64,000 bases of DNA from Streptomyces sp. MP131-18. GTDB lineage: Bacteria; Actinomycetota; Actinomycetes; Streptomycetales; Streptomycetaceae. A program made the translations under genes and the position numbers. The stretch covers positions 2,326,674-2,390,673 of the forward strand of contig NZ_LZNS01000001.1 in NCBI RefSeq assembly GCF_001984575.1, in the 5' to 3' direction. Shown one piece after another: positions 34,381-43,709 of this stretch. The notes beneath the pieces were generated by a model. It was not told the origin of the DNA, made no database searches, and was given only the letters and a program-made list of their open reading frames with translations. Position 1 is the stretch's first letter. Every line of letters starts with the position of its first letter.

Positions 34381-35019
34381 TCAGCCGCCCCCCGGTACCG
34401 GCCTCCCGAGCAGCGCGCCGATGACCAGGTCGGTCGTGGCCGCCATGTCGACCGCCTCCGGCGCCAGCAGCCACTGCACCTGCAACCCGTCCATCACCGC
34501 CATCACGGCGCTGGCCGCGGCCCGCGGGTCGAGCCCCGCCGGGACCTCCCCCGCGTCCGCGGCCTCGCCGATCGCCTCCACCACCATCGCCCGCAAACCC
34601 GCGTACCGGGCGCGGAAGTACTCCTGCGCCGGGTGACCCGACGTCACGCTCTCCGCCGACAGCACCGCGTAGAGCCGCACGATGCCCTCCCGCTCGGCGT
34701 TCCGCCGCGCCGTGTCCACCAGGTGCGCGAGGAACGCGAGCCCGCGCGGGCGCTCCTCGCCCAGCTGCGCCAGGTCCGACTGGTCGCGCAGGTCGAGCAC
34801 GCCGGTCAGCAGCCCCGCCTTCGACCTGAAGTGGTGCAGGACGCCCGCTTGCGTCAGGCCGGAGCGCTCCGCGATCTCCGCCAGCGAGGCGTTGTGGTAG
34901 CCGCGGGTCGCGAAGGTCTCCATCGCGATGCGCAGGATCTCCTCGCGCCGCCCCGCCGCGGACGGACGGCCGCCGTCCGATCTGCTCTTTTCCGGTCTGC
35001 TCGTTCCCGGTCTGGTCAT
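34381..35019 (-). CDS. TetR-family regulator of the GH3 gene
   Basis: A 212-residue TetR repressor. The HTH is ASLAEIAERSGLTQAGVLHHF (in two parts: ASLAEIAERSGL and TQAGVLHHF, about 45-65). The C-terminal domain resembles regulators divergent from beta-glucosidase genes. ATG 35019 is chosen, but it has a poor ribosome site and the frame stays open to a GTG at 35118, which would add a Pro/Glu/Asp repeat made of 12-bp units. A perfect palindrome (35109-35124) sits between this gene and the divergent GH3 gene and is the likely operator. Confidence 0.85.
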   Translation of the reverse strand: MTRPGTSRPEKSRSDGGRPSAAGRREEILRIAMETFATRGYHNASLAEIAERSGLTQAGVLHHFRSKAGLLTGVLDLRDQSDLAQLGEERPRGLAFLAHLVDTARRNAEREGIVRLYAVLSAESVTSGHPAQEYFRARYAGLRAMVVEAIGEAADAGEVPAGLDPRAAASAVMAVMDGLQVQWLLAPEAVDMAATTDLVIGALLGRPVPGGG

Positions 35020-35063
35020 ACCGCTTCGCTTTCGCTGGCTCCGGCGGCGGACGTCCACGCCTC

Positions 35064-35099
35064 GTTCCGGATCGGGTTCCGGATCAGGTTCCGGAACCG
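35064..35099. repeat. Three 12-bp tandem repeats GTTCCGGATCRG
   Basis: Units at 35064-35075, 35076-35087 and 35088-35099 (last one with two changes). They lie upstream of the chosen TetR start; in the TetR frame they would encode PEPD-type repeats, so they bear on which start is used. Confidence 0.6.
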
Positions 35100-35108
35100 G
35101 GGACACCT

Positions 35109-35124
35109 TACTGAGCACTCAGTA
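35109..35124. promoter_or_regulatory. TetR operator TACTGAG-CA-CTCAGTA
   Basis: A perfect 7-2-7 palindrome in the divergent gap, 40 bp before the GH3 start. Typical size and place for a TetR-family operator controlling both genes. Confidence 0.7.
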
Positions 35125-35164
35125 GGTCTGCTTTCATCTGAGCGTACCGGGCGAAAGGAATTAG

Positions 35165-37693
35165 ATGACCTCCCTCTCCACCCCTGCCGCCGCCTCCGCG
35201 GCGGCACCGGACGACGCCGAACTGGCCCGCCGGGTCAGCGGCATCGACCTGGAGTCGAAGGTGCGGCTGCTGACCGGCGCGACGCTGTGGGCCATGCCCG
35301 CGGAGCCCCGGCTCGGCCTGCACCCCGTCGTCATGTCCGACGGGCCCCAGGGCGTTCGCGGCACAGGGGACGTGCCCGGCGCCACCGGACTGCTCGCCCC
35401 CGCGCCCAGCGCGCTCGGCGCCACCTGGGACACCCACCTCGCCGAACGACTCGGCGCGCTCTTCGCCACCGAGGCGCGGCGCCGCGCGGCCGACGTCGTG
35501 CTCGCCCCCGCCATCAACCTCCAGCGCACCCCGGTCGCGGGCCGCCATTTCGAATACTTCGCCGAGGACCCGCTGCTCACCGGGCGGCTCGCGGCCGGCC
35601 TCGTACGCGGCCTCCAGGACGGCGGCGTGGCCGCCTGCCCCAAGCACTTCGTCGCCAACGACTCCGAGACGGAACGCACCCGGTACGTGTCCCGCGTGGA
35701 CGCACGCACCCTGCGCGAGGTCTACCTCGCCCCGTTCCGCACCGTCCTGGAAGAGGCCGGTGCCTGGAGCGTCATGGCCGCCTACTCCGGCGTGGACGAC
35801 GGCACCGCGACCGCGCCGATGAGCGAGCACGCCGGGCTGCTGCGGGGCGTGCTCAAGGGCGAATGGCATTTCACAGGACCCGTCGTCAGCGACTGGGCGG
35901 CCGCCCGCACCACCGCCGCCTCCGCCGTCGGCGGCCTCGACCTCGTGATGCCGGGACCCGACGGGCCGTGGGGGGCAGCGCTCGTCGCCGCCGTACGGTC
36001 AGGGGACGTGCCCGAATCCGTCGTCGACGACAAGGTGCTGCGGCTGCTGCGGCTCGCCCGGCACGTCGGCCGGCTCACCGAGCCCTGGGCCGACTGCGCA
36101 CGGCCGCCCGCCCCCGCCGGACCTACCGAGGCCGAGTTCACGCTGCTGCGGCAGGTCGCCGCCCGCTCCACCGTCCTGCTGCGCGACCGCGACCACCTGC
36201 TGCCGCTCGCCCGGGGCGGCCTGCGCCGCGTCGCACTCATCGGCCCCAACGCGGTCGCACCCTACTTCCAGGGCGGCGGCAGCGCGTTCGTCCCCGCCGT
36301 GCGCACCATCGGCTTCGAGGAGGGCCTGCGCGCCGCGCTGCCCGCCGGGACCGAATTCACCGTGCGCCGCGGCGGCGACGCCCGCCGCCACCCCCCGTTC
36401 ATCGACCCGGCGCTGCTCGGCGGCGGCGTCCGCGCCGACTACCTGGACGCCGCCGGCACCCGCCTCGGCGGCGATCTGCGGCCCACCGGCGACTGGGGCG
36501 ACCACCACGACTTCCCCGCCGGCACCCACCGCGTCGTGCTGAGCACCGAACTCACCCTCGCCGAACCGGGCACGCACCGGCTGGAGATCGGCGCCGTGGG
36601 CCGCTACGAGATCCGGGTCGACGGCGAGGTGACCGCCTCGGGCGACGACGACCGCGGCGTCGGCCTCGTCCTCGACTCCAGCCACCACCACCCGGCGGGC
36701 AACCGCGTCGAGCTGGCCGTCGGGGACACCCCGCGCCGCGTCGGCCTCGTCATCGACCTGACCGTGGTCGACGCCGAGGGCTACGGCCGCCTGGTCACCG
36801 CCCACCTGCGGCACCGGCCGCCGGGGCCAGGACCCGAGGAGGAGATCGAGGAGGCGGTGGCCGCCGCCCGGCGGGCCGACGTCGCCGTCGTCGTCGTCGG
36901 CACCAACGAGGAAGTCGAATCCGAGGGCTGGGACCGCACCGGCCTCGCCCTGCCGGGCCACCAGGAGGAACTGGTGCGCCGCGTCGCCGCCGCCAACCCC
37001 AGGACGGTCGTCGCCGTCAACGCGGGCGCGCCGGTCCTGCTGCCGTGGTCCGAGGCCGAAGTGCCCGCGCTGCTGTGGCTGTGGCTGCCAGGCCAGGAGG
37101 CCGGACACGCCCTGGCCGACGTGCTGTTCGGCCGCGCCGAGCCCGCCGGCCGCCTGCCCTGCACCCTGCCCGCCCGCGCCGCCGACGTGCCGGTGCCGCA
37201 CGCCAGGCCGGAGAACGGCGTCGTCACCTACACCGAGGGCCTGGACGTCGGCTACCGCGGCTGGGAACGGACGGGCGCCACCCCGGCGTTCCCCTTCGGC
37301 CACGGCCTCGGCTGGACCACCTGGGCCTACGAGTCCTTCACCGGCCCGGCGGCCCCCGGGGCCGGCGACGACGGACTGCGACTGACCGTCCGCGTCACCA
37401 ACACCGGCCCGCGGCCCGGCCGCGAAGTCGTGCAGGTCTACCTCCGGGCGCCGCAGGACGGACCGCCCCGGCCGCGGCTCGCACTCGCCGGGTTCGCCAC
37501 CGCGCAGGTGCCCGCGGGCGGCACCGCCGAGGTGACGGTCACCGTTCCGGCCCGCGCCTTCCAGGTGTGGAACCCGGCGACCGGCACCTGGCACACCCCA
37601 CCCGGCACCTACCACCTGCACGCAGGCCGTTCGAGCCGCGACCTGCGGCTCACCATGGAAGTGGTCGAGGGGCGGCCGGAGCGGGTGCGGTGA
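35165..37693 (+). CDS. Glycoside hydrolase family 3 beta-glucosidase
   Basis: An 842-residue intracellular GH3 enzyme (no signal peptide). The N-terminal barrel has GPQGVRG, NLQRTPVAGRHFEYFAEDP, PKHFVANDSETERTR and the nucleophile Asp in VVSDWAAART (about 242). The alpha/beta sandwich domain begins around ARSTVLLRDRDHLLPL, is interrupted by a PA14-like insert (about 400-540, VRADYLDAAGT...GTHRLEIGAVGRYEI), and resumes at VAVVVVGTNEEVESEGWDR. A fibronectin III-like domain closes the protein (RVTNTGPRPGREVVQVYL). ATG 35165 has AAAGGAA upstream. Control by the divergent TetR is likely. It would release glucose or related sugars from imported oligosaccharides or plant glycosides. Confidence 0.92.
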   Translation: MTSLSTPAAASAAAPDDAELARRVSGIDLESKVRLLTGATLWAMPAEPRLGLHPVVMSDGPQGVRGTGDVPGATGLLAPAPSALGATWDTHLAERLGALFATEARRRAADVVLAPAINLQRTPVAGRHFEYFAEDPLLTGRLAAGLVRGLQDGGVAACPKHFVANDSETERTRYVSRVDARTLREVYLAPFRTVLEEAGAWSVMAAYSGVDDGTATAPMSEHAGLLRGVLKGEWHFTGPVVSDWAAARTTAASAVGGLDLVMPGPDGPWGAALVAAVRSGDVPESVVDDKVLRLLRLARHVGRLTEPWADCARPPAPAGPTEAEFTLLRQVAARSTVLLRDRDHLLPLARGGLRRVALIGPNAVAPYFQGGGSAFVPAVRTIGFEEGLRAALPAGTEFTVRRGGDARRHPPFIDPALLGGGVRADYLDAAGTRLGGDLRPTGDWGDHHDFPAGTHRVVLSTELTLAEPGTHRLEIGAVGRYEIRVDGEVTASGDDDRGVGLVLDSSHHHPAGNRVELAVGDTPRRVGLVIDLTVVDAEGYGRLVTAHLRHRPPGPGPEEEIEEAVAAARRADVAVVVVGTNEEVESEGWDRTGLALPGHQEELVRRVAAANPRTVVAVNAGAPVLLPWSEAEVPALLWLWLPGQEAGHALADVLFGRAEPAGRLPCTLPARAADVPVPHARPENGVVTYTEGLDVGYRGWERTGATPAFPFGHGLGWTTWAYESFTGPAAPGAGDDGLRLTVRVTNTGPRPGREVVQVYLRAPQDGPPRPRLALAGFATAQVPAGGTAEVTVTVPARAFQVWNPATGTWHTPPGTYHLHAGRSSRDLRLTMEVVEGRPERVR

Positions 37694-37774
37694 TTCGGGG
37701 CGGTTTTCCCGGTCTCCGGGCGGGTACTCGCCGCAGTCCGGCCATGGAGCTTGTGCGACATGGAGGTGAGAACC

Positions 37775-38179
37775 ATGCCCGGACGCCAGGAACTGCCCTC
37801 CACGCTGGAACGTTCGCCGCGCGACGCGCAGCGCACCTGGATCAAGGCGCACGACTCCGCCGTTCAGGAGTACGGCGAGGGCCAGCGCGCCCACCGCGTG
37901 GCCTACGGGGCACTGAAGCACACCCACGAGAAGGTCGGCGACCACTGGGAGCGCAAGGAGAGCCGGCGCAAGGGGCCCTCCGATCCGCAGTCGGCCAGGC
38001 CGCGCCAGAAGGGCGGGCGCAGCGGTGAGGGCGTGGACGAGCAGGCCACGAAGGAGCACCTGTACCAGGTCGCGAAGCGGCTCGATGTCGACGGCCGCTC
38101 CCGGATGAACCGCTCGGAGCTGCTGTCGGCCGTTCGCAAGGCGAACCGTGCGCAGACACGCGAGGCGCGCAAGGGATAA
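37775..38179 (+). CDS. ChaB-like protein with Rho-N-type C-terminal domain
   Basis: A 134-residue basic protein. The N-terminal half matches ChaB: LPSTLERSPRDAQRTWIKAHDSAVQEYGEG (two pieces, about 5-34), followed by VAYGALKHTHEKVGDHWERK. The C-terminal 35 residues (TKEHLYQVAKRLDVDGRSRM, then NRSELLSAVRKANR) look like a Rho N-terminal/SAP-like helix-loop motif. ATG 37775 has GGAGG 8 bases upstream; earlier ATGs lack one. Such proteins are frequent in Streptomyces and often stress-induced; the function is not established. Confidence 0.82.
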   Translation: MPGRQELPSTLERSPRDAQRTWIKAHDSAVQEYGEGQRAHRVAYGALKHTHEKVGDHWERKESRRKGPSDPQSARPRQKGGRSGEGVDEQATKEHLYQVAKRLDVDGRSRMNRSELLSAVRKANRAQTREARKG

Positions 38180-38189
38180 GGGCCCCACG

Positions 38190-38528
38190 GTGCAGCGGGG
38201 TTCGCCCGAGTCCAAGCCCGCCCGCGACATCGGCACCGAGTCGGACGAGGCGCAGCGCGCCGGGCGGCATGCCCGGGCCGACTCGCCCGCCCCGGCCGGG
38301 GCGGGCGGGGTGCGGCAGGCGCTGTTCTCGCGTTCTCTCGGGCTCGCGATGGGCGGCGTGTTCGTGCTGATCTCGCCCGAGTTCTGGAGCCGGACGTTCC
38401 AGAACTGGCTGTCGGAGTTCCTCGCCATCGCCTCGATGGCGATTCTGTCCGTCTGGCTGCGGCAGCGCGGTTCGCCGGAGTCGAAGCCCGTCGGTGCGGC
38501 GCACTCGACCACGCAGGTGGGGGGCTGA
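38190..38528 (+). pseudogene. Shortened DUF6766-like membrane protein (probable remnant)
   Basis: An open frame of 112 codons from a GTG at 38190. Full DUF6766 proteins, as I know them, have two similar halves, each ending in FW..(T/S)FQNW.SEFLA..........[10 protein letters not shown]. Here the frame starts inside the end of the first half ([10 protein letters not shown]) and then shows a shortened second half: [52 protein letters not shown]. The first transmembrane half is missing and the second loop is cut short. It begins 10 bp after the ChaB stop without a clear ribosome site. A functional one-half protein cannot be ruled out. Confidence 0.55.
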
Positions 38529-38589
38529 GCGCCCGCCGTCCGGTGGGCAGCACGGAGAAACAGCGAGAACAGAGAAGGGGCCGTCGCCG

Positions 38590-40998
38590 ATGTCGCGGGA
38601 CCACAACCACCAGCACCATCAGCACGACCGTTCCTTCAGCCTCGGGGACCAGGAGGCCGCGGCGCTCGACGCCCAGTGGCGGGCGGCGAACTACCTGTCC
38701 GCGGGCCAGATCTACCTGCTGGACAACCCGCTGCTGACCGAGCCGCTGCGCCCGCAGCACGTGAAGCCGCGGCTCCTGGGCCACTGGGGCACCTCGCCCG
38801 GCCTCAACCTGGTGCACGCGCACCTGAACCGGCTGATCGCCGCGCACGACCTGGACGCGATGTGCGTGTGGGGGCCGGGGCACGGCGGTCCTGCGGTGGT
38901 GGCGAACGCCTGGCTGGACGGCAGCTACACCGACACCTACCCGGACGTCACCCGGGACGCGGCCGGCATGGCGCGGCTGTTCCGGCAGTTCTCGTTCCCC
39001 GGCGGGATTCCCAGCCACGTCGCCCCGGAGACGCCGGGCTCGATCCACGAGGGCGGCGAGCTCGGCTACTCGCTCGCGCACGCCTACGGCGCCGCGTTCG
39101 ACAATCCGGACCTGCTGGTGGCCTGCGTGATCGGCGACGGCGAGGCGGAGACAGGTCCGCTGGCCGGGTCCTGGCACGCGAACAAGTTTGTCGACCCGGT
39201 GCACGACGGGGCGGTTCTGCCGATCCTGCACCTCAACGGCTACAAGATCGCCAATCCGGCGGTGCTGGCCCGGCTGCCCGAGTCGGAGCTCGACGACCTG
39301 CTGCGCGGCTACGGCCACCACCCGCTGCACGTGTCGGGCGAGAAGCCCGCGGAGGTGCATCGGGAGCTGGCCTGGGCGATGGAGACGGCGCTGGCGCGCA
39401 TCGGCGCGATCCAGCAGGCGGCCAGGCGCGAGGGCGCGACGCACCGGCCGCGGTGGCCGGTGATCGTGCTGCGCACCCCGAAGGGGTGGACGGGGCCCGC
39501 GGAGGTGGACGGGCTGCCGGTGGCGGGCACCTGGCGTTCGCACCAGATCCCGCTGAGCGCCGCCCGCACCAACCCCGATCACCTGCACCAGCTGGAGCGG
39601 TGGCTGCGTTCGTACCGGCCCGAGGAGCTGTTCGACGCCGACGGCCGCCCGGCCGCCCGCGTGTTGGCCCACATGCCGTCGGGGCCGCGGCGGCTCGGCG
39701 CCAACCCCCACGCCAACGGCGGGCTGCTGCTGCGCGAGCTGCCGGTGCCGCCGCTCGCCGACTGCGCGGTGCAGGTCGACGCGCCGGGCGCGACGCAGCA
39801 CGAACCGACGCAGGTGCTGGGCGAGTTGCTGCGGAAGCTGATGGCCGCGACGGCGGACCGCCGCGATTTCCGGCTGGTGGGCCCCGACGAGACGGCGTCC
39901 AACCGGCTCCAGGCCGTGTACGAGGCGACCGACAAGGCGTGGGACGCGGAGACGCTGCCCGTCGACGAGCATCTCGGGCGCGGCGGCCGGGTGATGGAGG
40001 TGCTGTCGGAGCACCTGTGCCAGGGCTGGCTGGAGGGGTATCTCCTCACCGGCAGGCACGGGCTGTTCTCCAGCTACGAGGCGTTCGTGCACATCGTCGA
40101 CTCGATGGCCAACCAGCACATCAAATGGCTGCGCACCTCGCGCCGGCTGCCGTGGCGGCGGCCGGTCGCGTCGCTGACGTACCTGCTGACGTCGCACGTG
40201 TGGCGGCAGGACCACAACGGGTTCTCGCACCAGGACCCGGGCTTCGTCGACCACGTGCTGAACAAGAGCCCCGAGGTGGTGCGCGTCTACCTGCCGCCGG
40301 ACGCGAACACGCTGCTCGCGGTCGCGGACCACACGCTGCGCAGCCGGGACTACGTGAACGTGATCGTCGCGGGCAAGCAGCCGTGCTTCGACTGGCTGGG
40401 CCTCGCCGACGCGCAGGCGCACTGCGCCCGCGGCGCCGGGATCTGGGAGTGGGCGGGCACGGAGGCCGACAACCGGGAGCCGGACGTGGTCCTGGCCTGC
40501 GCGGGTGACGTGCCGACGCAGGAGGTGCTCGCGGCGGCCGACCTGATGCGGCGTCACCTGCCGGAGCTGGCCGTCCGCATCGTCAACGTCGTGGACATCG
40601 CCCGGCTGATGCCCATCGAGGAACACCCGCACGGCCTGTCGGACCGCGACTACGACGCCCTGTTCACCCGCGACCGGCCGGTGATTTTCGCCTATCACGG
40701 GTACCCGTGGCTGATTCACCGCCTGACCTACCGCCGGGCCAACCACGCGGACCTGCACGTGCGCGGCTACGTGGAGGAAGGCACCACCACCACGCCCTTC
40801 GACATGGTGGTGCGCAACAACCTGGACCGCTACCGGCTCGTCATGGACGTCATCGACCGCGTCCCCGGCCTCGCCGTCCGTGCCGCGCACGTGCGTCAGC
40901 ACATGTCCGACACCCGCTACCGGCACGACGGGTGGATTCGCGAGCACGGGACCGACCTGCCGGAGGTGGCGGACTGGAGCTGGGGCGCACGCAACTGA
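38590..40998 (+). CDS. Phosphoketolase (xylulose-5-P/fructose-6-P)
   Basis: An 802-residue thiamine-diphosphate enzyme that splits xylulose-5-phosphate (or fructose-6-phosphate) with phosphate to acetyl phosphate and an aldose phosphate. Seen: [20 protein letters not shown] (about 90-110), [20 protein letters not shown], the ThDP motif [19 protein letters not shown] (about 182-200), [10 protein letters not shown], and [11 protein letters not shown]. The His-rich N-terminus (NHQHHQHDR) is unusual but consistent with this lineage. Start ATG 38590 follows GAGAAGGGG. No acetate kinase is near. It sits with stress-type small genes, suggesting a role in overflow or stationary-phase carbon use. Confidence 0.93.
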   Translation: MSRDHNHQHHQHDRSFSLGDQEAAALDAQWRAANYLSAGQIYLLDNPLLTEPLRPQHVKPRLLGHWGTSPGLNLVHAHLNRLIAAHDLDAMCVWGPGHGGPAVVANAWLDGSYTDTYPDVTRDAAGMARLFRQFSFPGGIPSHVAPETPGSIHEGGELGYSLAHAYGAAFDNPDLLVACVIGDGEAETGPLAGSWHANKFVDPVHDGAVLPILHLNGYKIANPAVLARLPESELDDLLRGYGHHPLHVSGEKPAEVHRELAWAMETALARIGAIQQAARREGATHRPRWPVIVLRTPKGWTGPAEVDGLPVAGTWRSHQIPLSAARTNPDHLHQLERWLRSYRPEELFDADGRPAARVLAHMPSGPRRLGANPHANGGLLLRELPVPPLADCAVQVDAPGATQHEPTQVLGELLRKLMAATADRRDFRLVGPDETASNRLQAVYEATDKAWDAETLPVDEHLGRGGRVMEVLSEHLCQGWLEGYLLTGRHGLFSSYEAFVHIVDSMANQHIKWLRTSRRLPWRRPVASLTYLLTSHVWRQDHNGFSHQDPGFVDHVLNKSPEVVRVYLPPDANTLLAVADHTLRSRDYVNVIVAGKQPCFDWLGLADAQAHCARGAGIWEWAGTEADNREPDVVLACAGDVPTQEVLAAADLMRRHLPELAVRIVNVVDIARLMPIEEHPHGLSDRDYDALFTRDRPVIFAYHGYPWLIHRLTYRRANHADLHVRGYVEEGTTTTPFDMVVRNNLDRYRLVMDVIDRVPGLAVRAAHVRQHMSDTRYRHDGWIREHGTDLPEVADWSWGARN

Positions 40999-41057
40999 CC
41001 CTTCCGCCGGGGCCGGGAGGGGTCCCCGAGGGGCACGCAGAGAAAGGACCGTCTCTC

Positions 41058-41417
41058 ATGCTCGTCTTGGGCCTGCTGGCAGGCTCGCTCGGCTATCTGC
41101 TCATCACGCTGCTGACGGCACGCGCCGCCTACGGGGCGCAGCGGGCGCGGCTGATCCGGCAGGAGGAACTGTGGCACGTGGGTGACCCGGTGGACAGCTT
41201 CGAGCACCACGACCGTTCCTCCGCCGCGGTGACCGCGCTGCTCTTCGGACTTGCCTGGCCAGTGACCGTTCCGGGATACTTCCTGCTCCGCTGCGCTACC
41301 TTCGTGATCACGGCACGCCCCCCGGCCACCGTCGAGGACAGGGAGCGGCGTTCCGCACACCTCAAGCAGCAGATCCGCACCCTGGAAGAGGCGCTGGAGC
41401 GGCCGCTCGAAGAGTGA
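41058..41417 (+). CDS. Small two-helix membrane protein of unknown function
   Basis: A 119-residue protein 59 bp after the phosphoketolase gene. Transmembrane segments are at about 2-20 (LVLGLLAGSLGYLLITLL) and 63-85 (AVTALLFGLAWPVTVPGYFL). Between them is a cytoplasmic-type stretch with LWHVGDPVDSFEHHDR; the tail is a charged helix. ATG 41058 has AGAAAGGA upstream. I recognise no family. Confidence 0.65.
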   Translation: MLVLGLLAGSLGYLLITLLTARAAYGAQRARLIRQEELWHVGDPVDSFEHHDRSSAAVTALLFGLAWPVTVPGYFLLRCATFVITARPPATVEDRERRSAHLKQQIRTLEEALERPLEE

Positions 41418-41486
41418 ACAACCCGAGTGAACAACCCCACCCGCCGCCGGGCAACCGTGCGCTCGTCACATGAGGTCTATGTCCGC

Positions 41487-42758
41487 ATGAAGATTTCCTT
41501 CCTCCTCCACAACGGGTACGGGATCGGGGGGACGATCAAAACCACCTTCAATCTCGCGCAGGCCCTGGCCGAGCGGCACGAGGTGGAAATCGTCTCCGTG
41601 CACCGGCACCGGGAGGAACCGAATTTCCTCCTGGGCACGAAGGTGCGACTGCGGCATCTGGTGGACCTCCGGACCGAAAAGGACCACCCGGCGCACCAGC
41701 GCCCCGCCCGGGTCTTCCCCGCCTCCGAGTACCGCTACGGCCAGTACAGCGAGCTGACGGACGAACGGATCGCGGAGTGCCTCGCCGGACTCGACTCCGA
41801 CGTCGTCGTCGGCACGCGCCCCGGGCTGAACGTGCACCTCGCGCGCCAGGGGCCGCACCACGCCGTGCTCGTCGGCCAGGAACACCTGACGCTGGACAAC
41901 CACCCGCCCGCGCTGCGCGGCGAACTGCGCCGCGTCTACCCGCGCCTGGACGCGCTGACCACCGTCACCCACGCCGACGCCGAGGCGTACCGGCGCAAGA
42001 TGCGGCTGCCGGGCGTGCGAATCGCCGCGCTGCCCAACAGCGTTCCGGAGCCCGCGCTCCCGCCGGCCGACGGCAGCGGGCGGATCGTGGTGGCCGCCGG
42101 TCGTCTCGTCCGGTCCAAGCGCCACGACCTGCTGATCCGCGCGTTCGCCGGCGTCGCGGCGGAACGGCCCGACTGGCGGCTGCGCATCTACGGCAAGGGC
42201 GAGGAACAGGACCGGCTGCGCCGCCTGATCGACGATCTCGGCCTGTACAACAACGTGTTCCTGATGGGCGCCGCCTCCCCCATCGAGGCGGAGTGGGTCA
42301 AGGGCTCCATCGCCGCGGTCACCTCCAGCTTCGAGCCGTTCGGCATGACGATCGTGGAGGCGATGCGCTGCGGCCTGCCCGTGGTGTCCACCAACTGCCC
42401 GTACGGACCCGCGGAGATCATCGACGACGGCGTGGACGGCCGGCTGGTGCCGGTCGGCGACCGGGACGCCCTGACCGCGGCGCTGCTCGACCTGATCCGC
42501 GACGACGAGCTGCGGCTGCGCATGAGCCGCGCCGCGCTCGCGGGCGGGCGCCGCTACGATCCGGTGCCCGTCGTCGAGCAGGCGGAGGCGCTGTTCGCCG
42601 GCCTGGCCGAGGCCAAGCGCACCCGGCGCGGCCGGTCCGGTGCGGCGGCGGGGCGGCGGCTGGCCGCCGCGGTCGTCAGCAGCGGGCACGCCGTGAAGGA
42701 CGCCGCGCTGGCGCTGGGCGTCACCACGCTGCGGAGCATGAGGAAGGGCAAGCGATGA
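41487..42758 (+). CDS. Glycosyltransferase family 4
   Basis: A 423-residue GT-B fold enzyme. The N-terminal domain begins MKISFLLHNGYGIGGTIKTT (about 1-20) with the glycine-rich acceptor-side loop. The donor domain holds VVAAGRLVRSKRHDLLIRAF, IYGKGEEQDRL and the retaining-enzyme EX7E motif in SSFEPFGMTIVEAMRCGLPV (about 290-310). ATG 41487 is chosen because it directly precedes the first beta strand. It is coupled to the following gene by a 4-bp overlap. Sugar donor and acceptor are unknown; a cell-surface glycan or teichoic-type polymer is possible. Confidence 0.88.
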   Translation: MKISFLLHNGYGIGGTIKTTFNLAQALAERHEVEIVSVHRHREEPNFLLGTKVRLRHLVDLRTEKDHPAHQRPARVFPASEYRYGQYSELTDERIAECLAGLDSDVVVGTRPGLNVHLARQGPHHAVLVGQEHLTLDNHPPALRGELRRVYPRLDALTTVTHADAEAYRRKMRLPGVRIAALPNSVPEPALPPADGSGRIVVAAGRLVRSKRHDLLIRAFAGVAAERPDWRLRIYGKGEEQDRLRRLIDDLGLYNNVFLMGAASPIEAEWVKGSIAAVTSSFEPFGMTIVEAMRCGLPVVSTNCPYGPAEIIDDGVDGRLVPVGDRDALTAALLDLIRDDELRLRMSRAALAGGRRYDPVPVVEQAEALFAGLAEAKRTRRGRSGAAAGRRLAAAVVSSGHAVKDAALALGVTTLRSMRKGKR

Positions 42759-43618
42759 GCACCGGCACCATCCCCAAGGACAAGCTGCCGCGCGCGGACT
42801 GCACGATGGACGCCGACGGCCGCCTCACGGTCGAGCTCGGCGGGCTGCGGGAGGCGCGGGAGCCCGTGCTGTGTCTGGTCCTGCGCCCCAAGAAGGGCGA
42901 GGAGGAGACCACCGCGCGCACCGTTCCGCTGGAGCCGGCGGAGACCGCGCCGGATGCGCCGGGCGCGCCGGGGCGCTGGCGCGCCGAGCTGCCCGCGGAG
43001 CCGCCGCTCGAAGAGGGCCGCTGGGACGTGTTCGTGCTGAACGGGCCCGACGCGGCGCGCCAGCGCGTCGTGCCCGGGCTGCGGGACCTGCGCGCCCTTG
43101 CGCCCGGGGAGCGCACGCCCGCGGCCGACCCGCTGGCCGTGCGCCTGCCCTACGCCACCAAGGACGGCTACTTCGCCATCCGCGCCTGGCTGCGCCCCGC
43201 GCACGCCGAGGCGGGCGATCTGAAGGTGGCCGCCCGCGGCCTGACCGTGCGCGGCCGGCTGCTCGGCGCGCGCCCCGGCCTCGGCGGCACCGCGGTGTTC
43301 CGGCTGCGCGGCTCGGGCGGCACCACCGTCAAGGCGCCGCTGCACGACGAGGGCGACGGCACGTTCTCGTTCACCGCCGAGTACGCCGAGCTGCCGCCCG
43401 GGCAGGACCCGGCGAAGCCCGCGGTGTGGGACGTCTTCGTGAAGCCCTCGGTGAAGTCCCGCCGCGTCCGCGTCGCCCGGCTGCTGGACGACGTGGCGGA
43501 CCGGAAACCGGTGTTCGTCTACCCCGCCACCACGGTGGAGGGCGCCACCTACCGGCCGTACTACACGGTCGACAACGACCTGGCGCTCGAAGTCGCCGCG
43601 CCGCCGTCCGCGGGATGA
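42755..43618 (+). CDS. Beta-sandwich protein coupled to the glycosyltransferase
   Basis: A 287-residue protein without signal peptide or transmembrane segment, starting with ATG 42755 inside the stop of the glycosyltransferase gene. Two similar beta-rich halves can be seen, each ending in a WDVFV strand (EEGRWDVFVLNGPDAARQRV and AVWDVFVKPSVKSRRVRVAR), which suggests an internal duplication of an Ig-like or carbohydrate-binding fold. The C-terminus PYYTVDNDLALEVA resembles endings of glycosyltransferase-associated Streptomyces proteins. Probably a glycan-binding partner of the transferase; this is inference. Confidence 0.7.
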   Translation: MSTGTIPKDKLPRADCTMDADGRLTVELGGLREAREPVLCLVLRPKKGEEETTARTVPLEPAETAPDAPGAPGRWRAELPAEPPLEEGRWDVFVLNGPDAARQRVVPGLRDLRALAPGERTPAADPLAVRLPYATKDGYFAIRAWLRPAHAEAGDLKVAARGLTVRGRLLGARPGLGGTAVFRLRGSGGTTVKAPLHDEGDGTFSFTAEYAELPPGQDPAKPAVWDVFVKPSVKSRRVRVARLLDDVADRKPVFVYPATTVEGATYRPYYTVDNDLALEVAAPPSAG

Positions 43619-43620
43619 GG

Positions 43621-43642
43621 GCCGCCGCCCGCGCGCGGCGGC
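43621..43642 (+). terminator. Hairpin terminator after the glycosyltransferase pair
   Basis: GCCGCCGC (43621-43628), 6-base loop, GCGGCGGC (43635-43642), starting 2 bp after the stop. GC-rich stem without a U run, as usual in Streptomyces. Confidence 0.45.
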
Positions 43643-43709
43643 GGGCGGATCGCGGTTCGATGGAGGAGGGGCGGAGACCGGAAGGGGGGCGCACGAGACG
43701 GAGGTGCCC

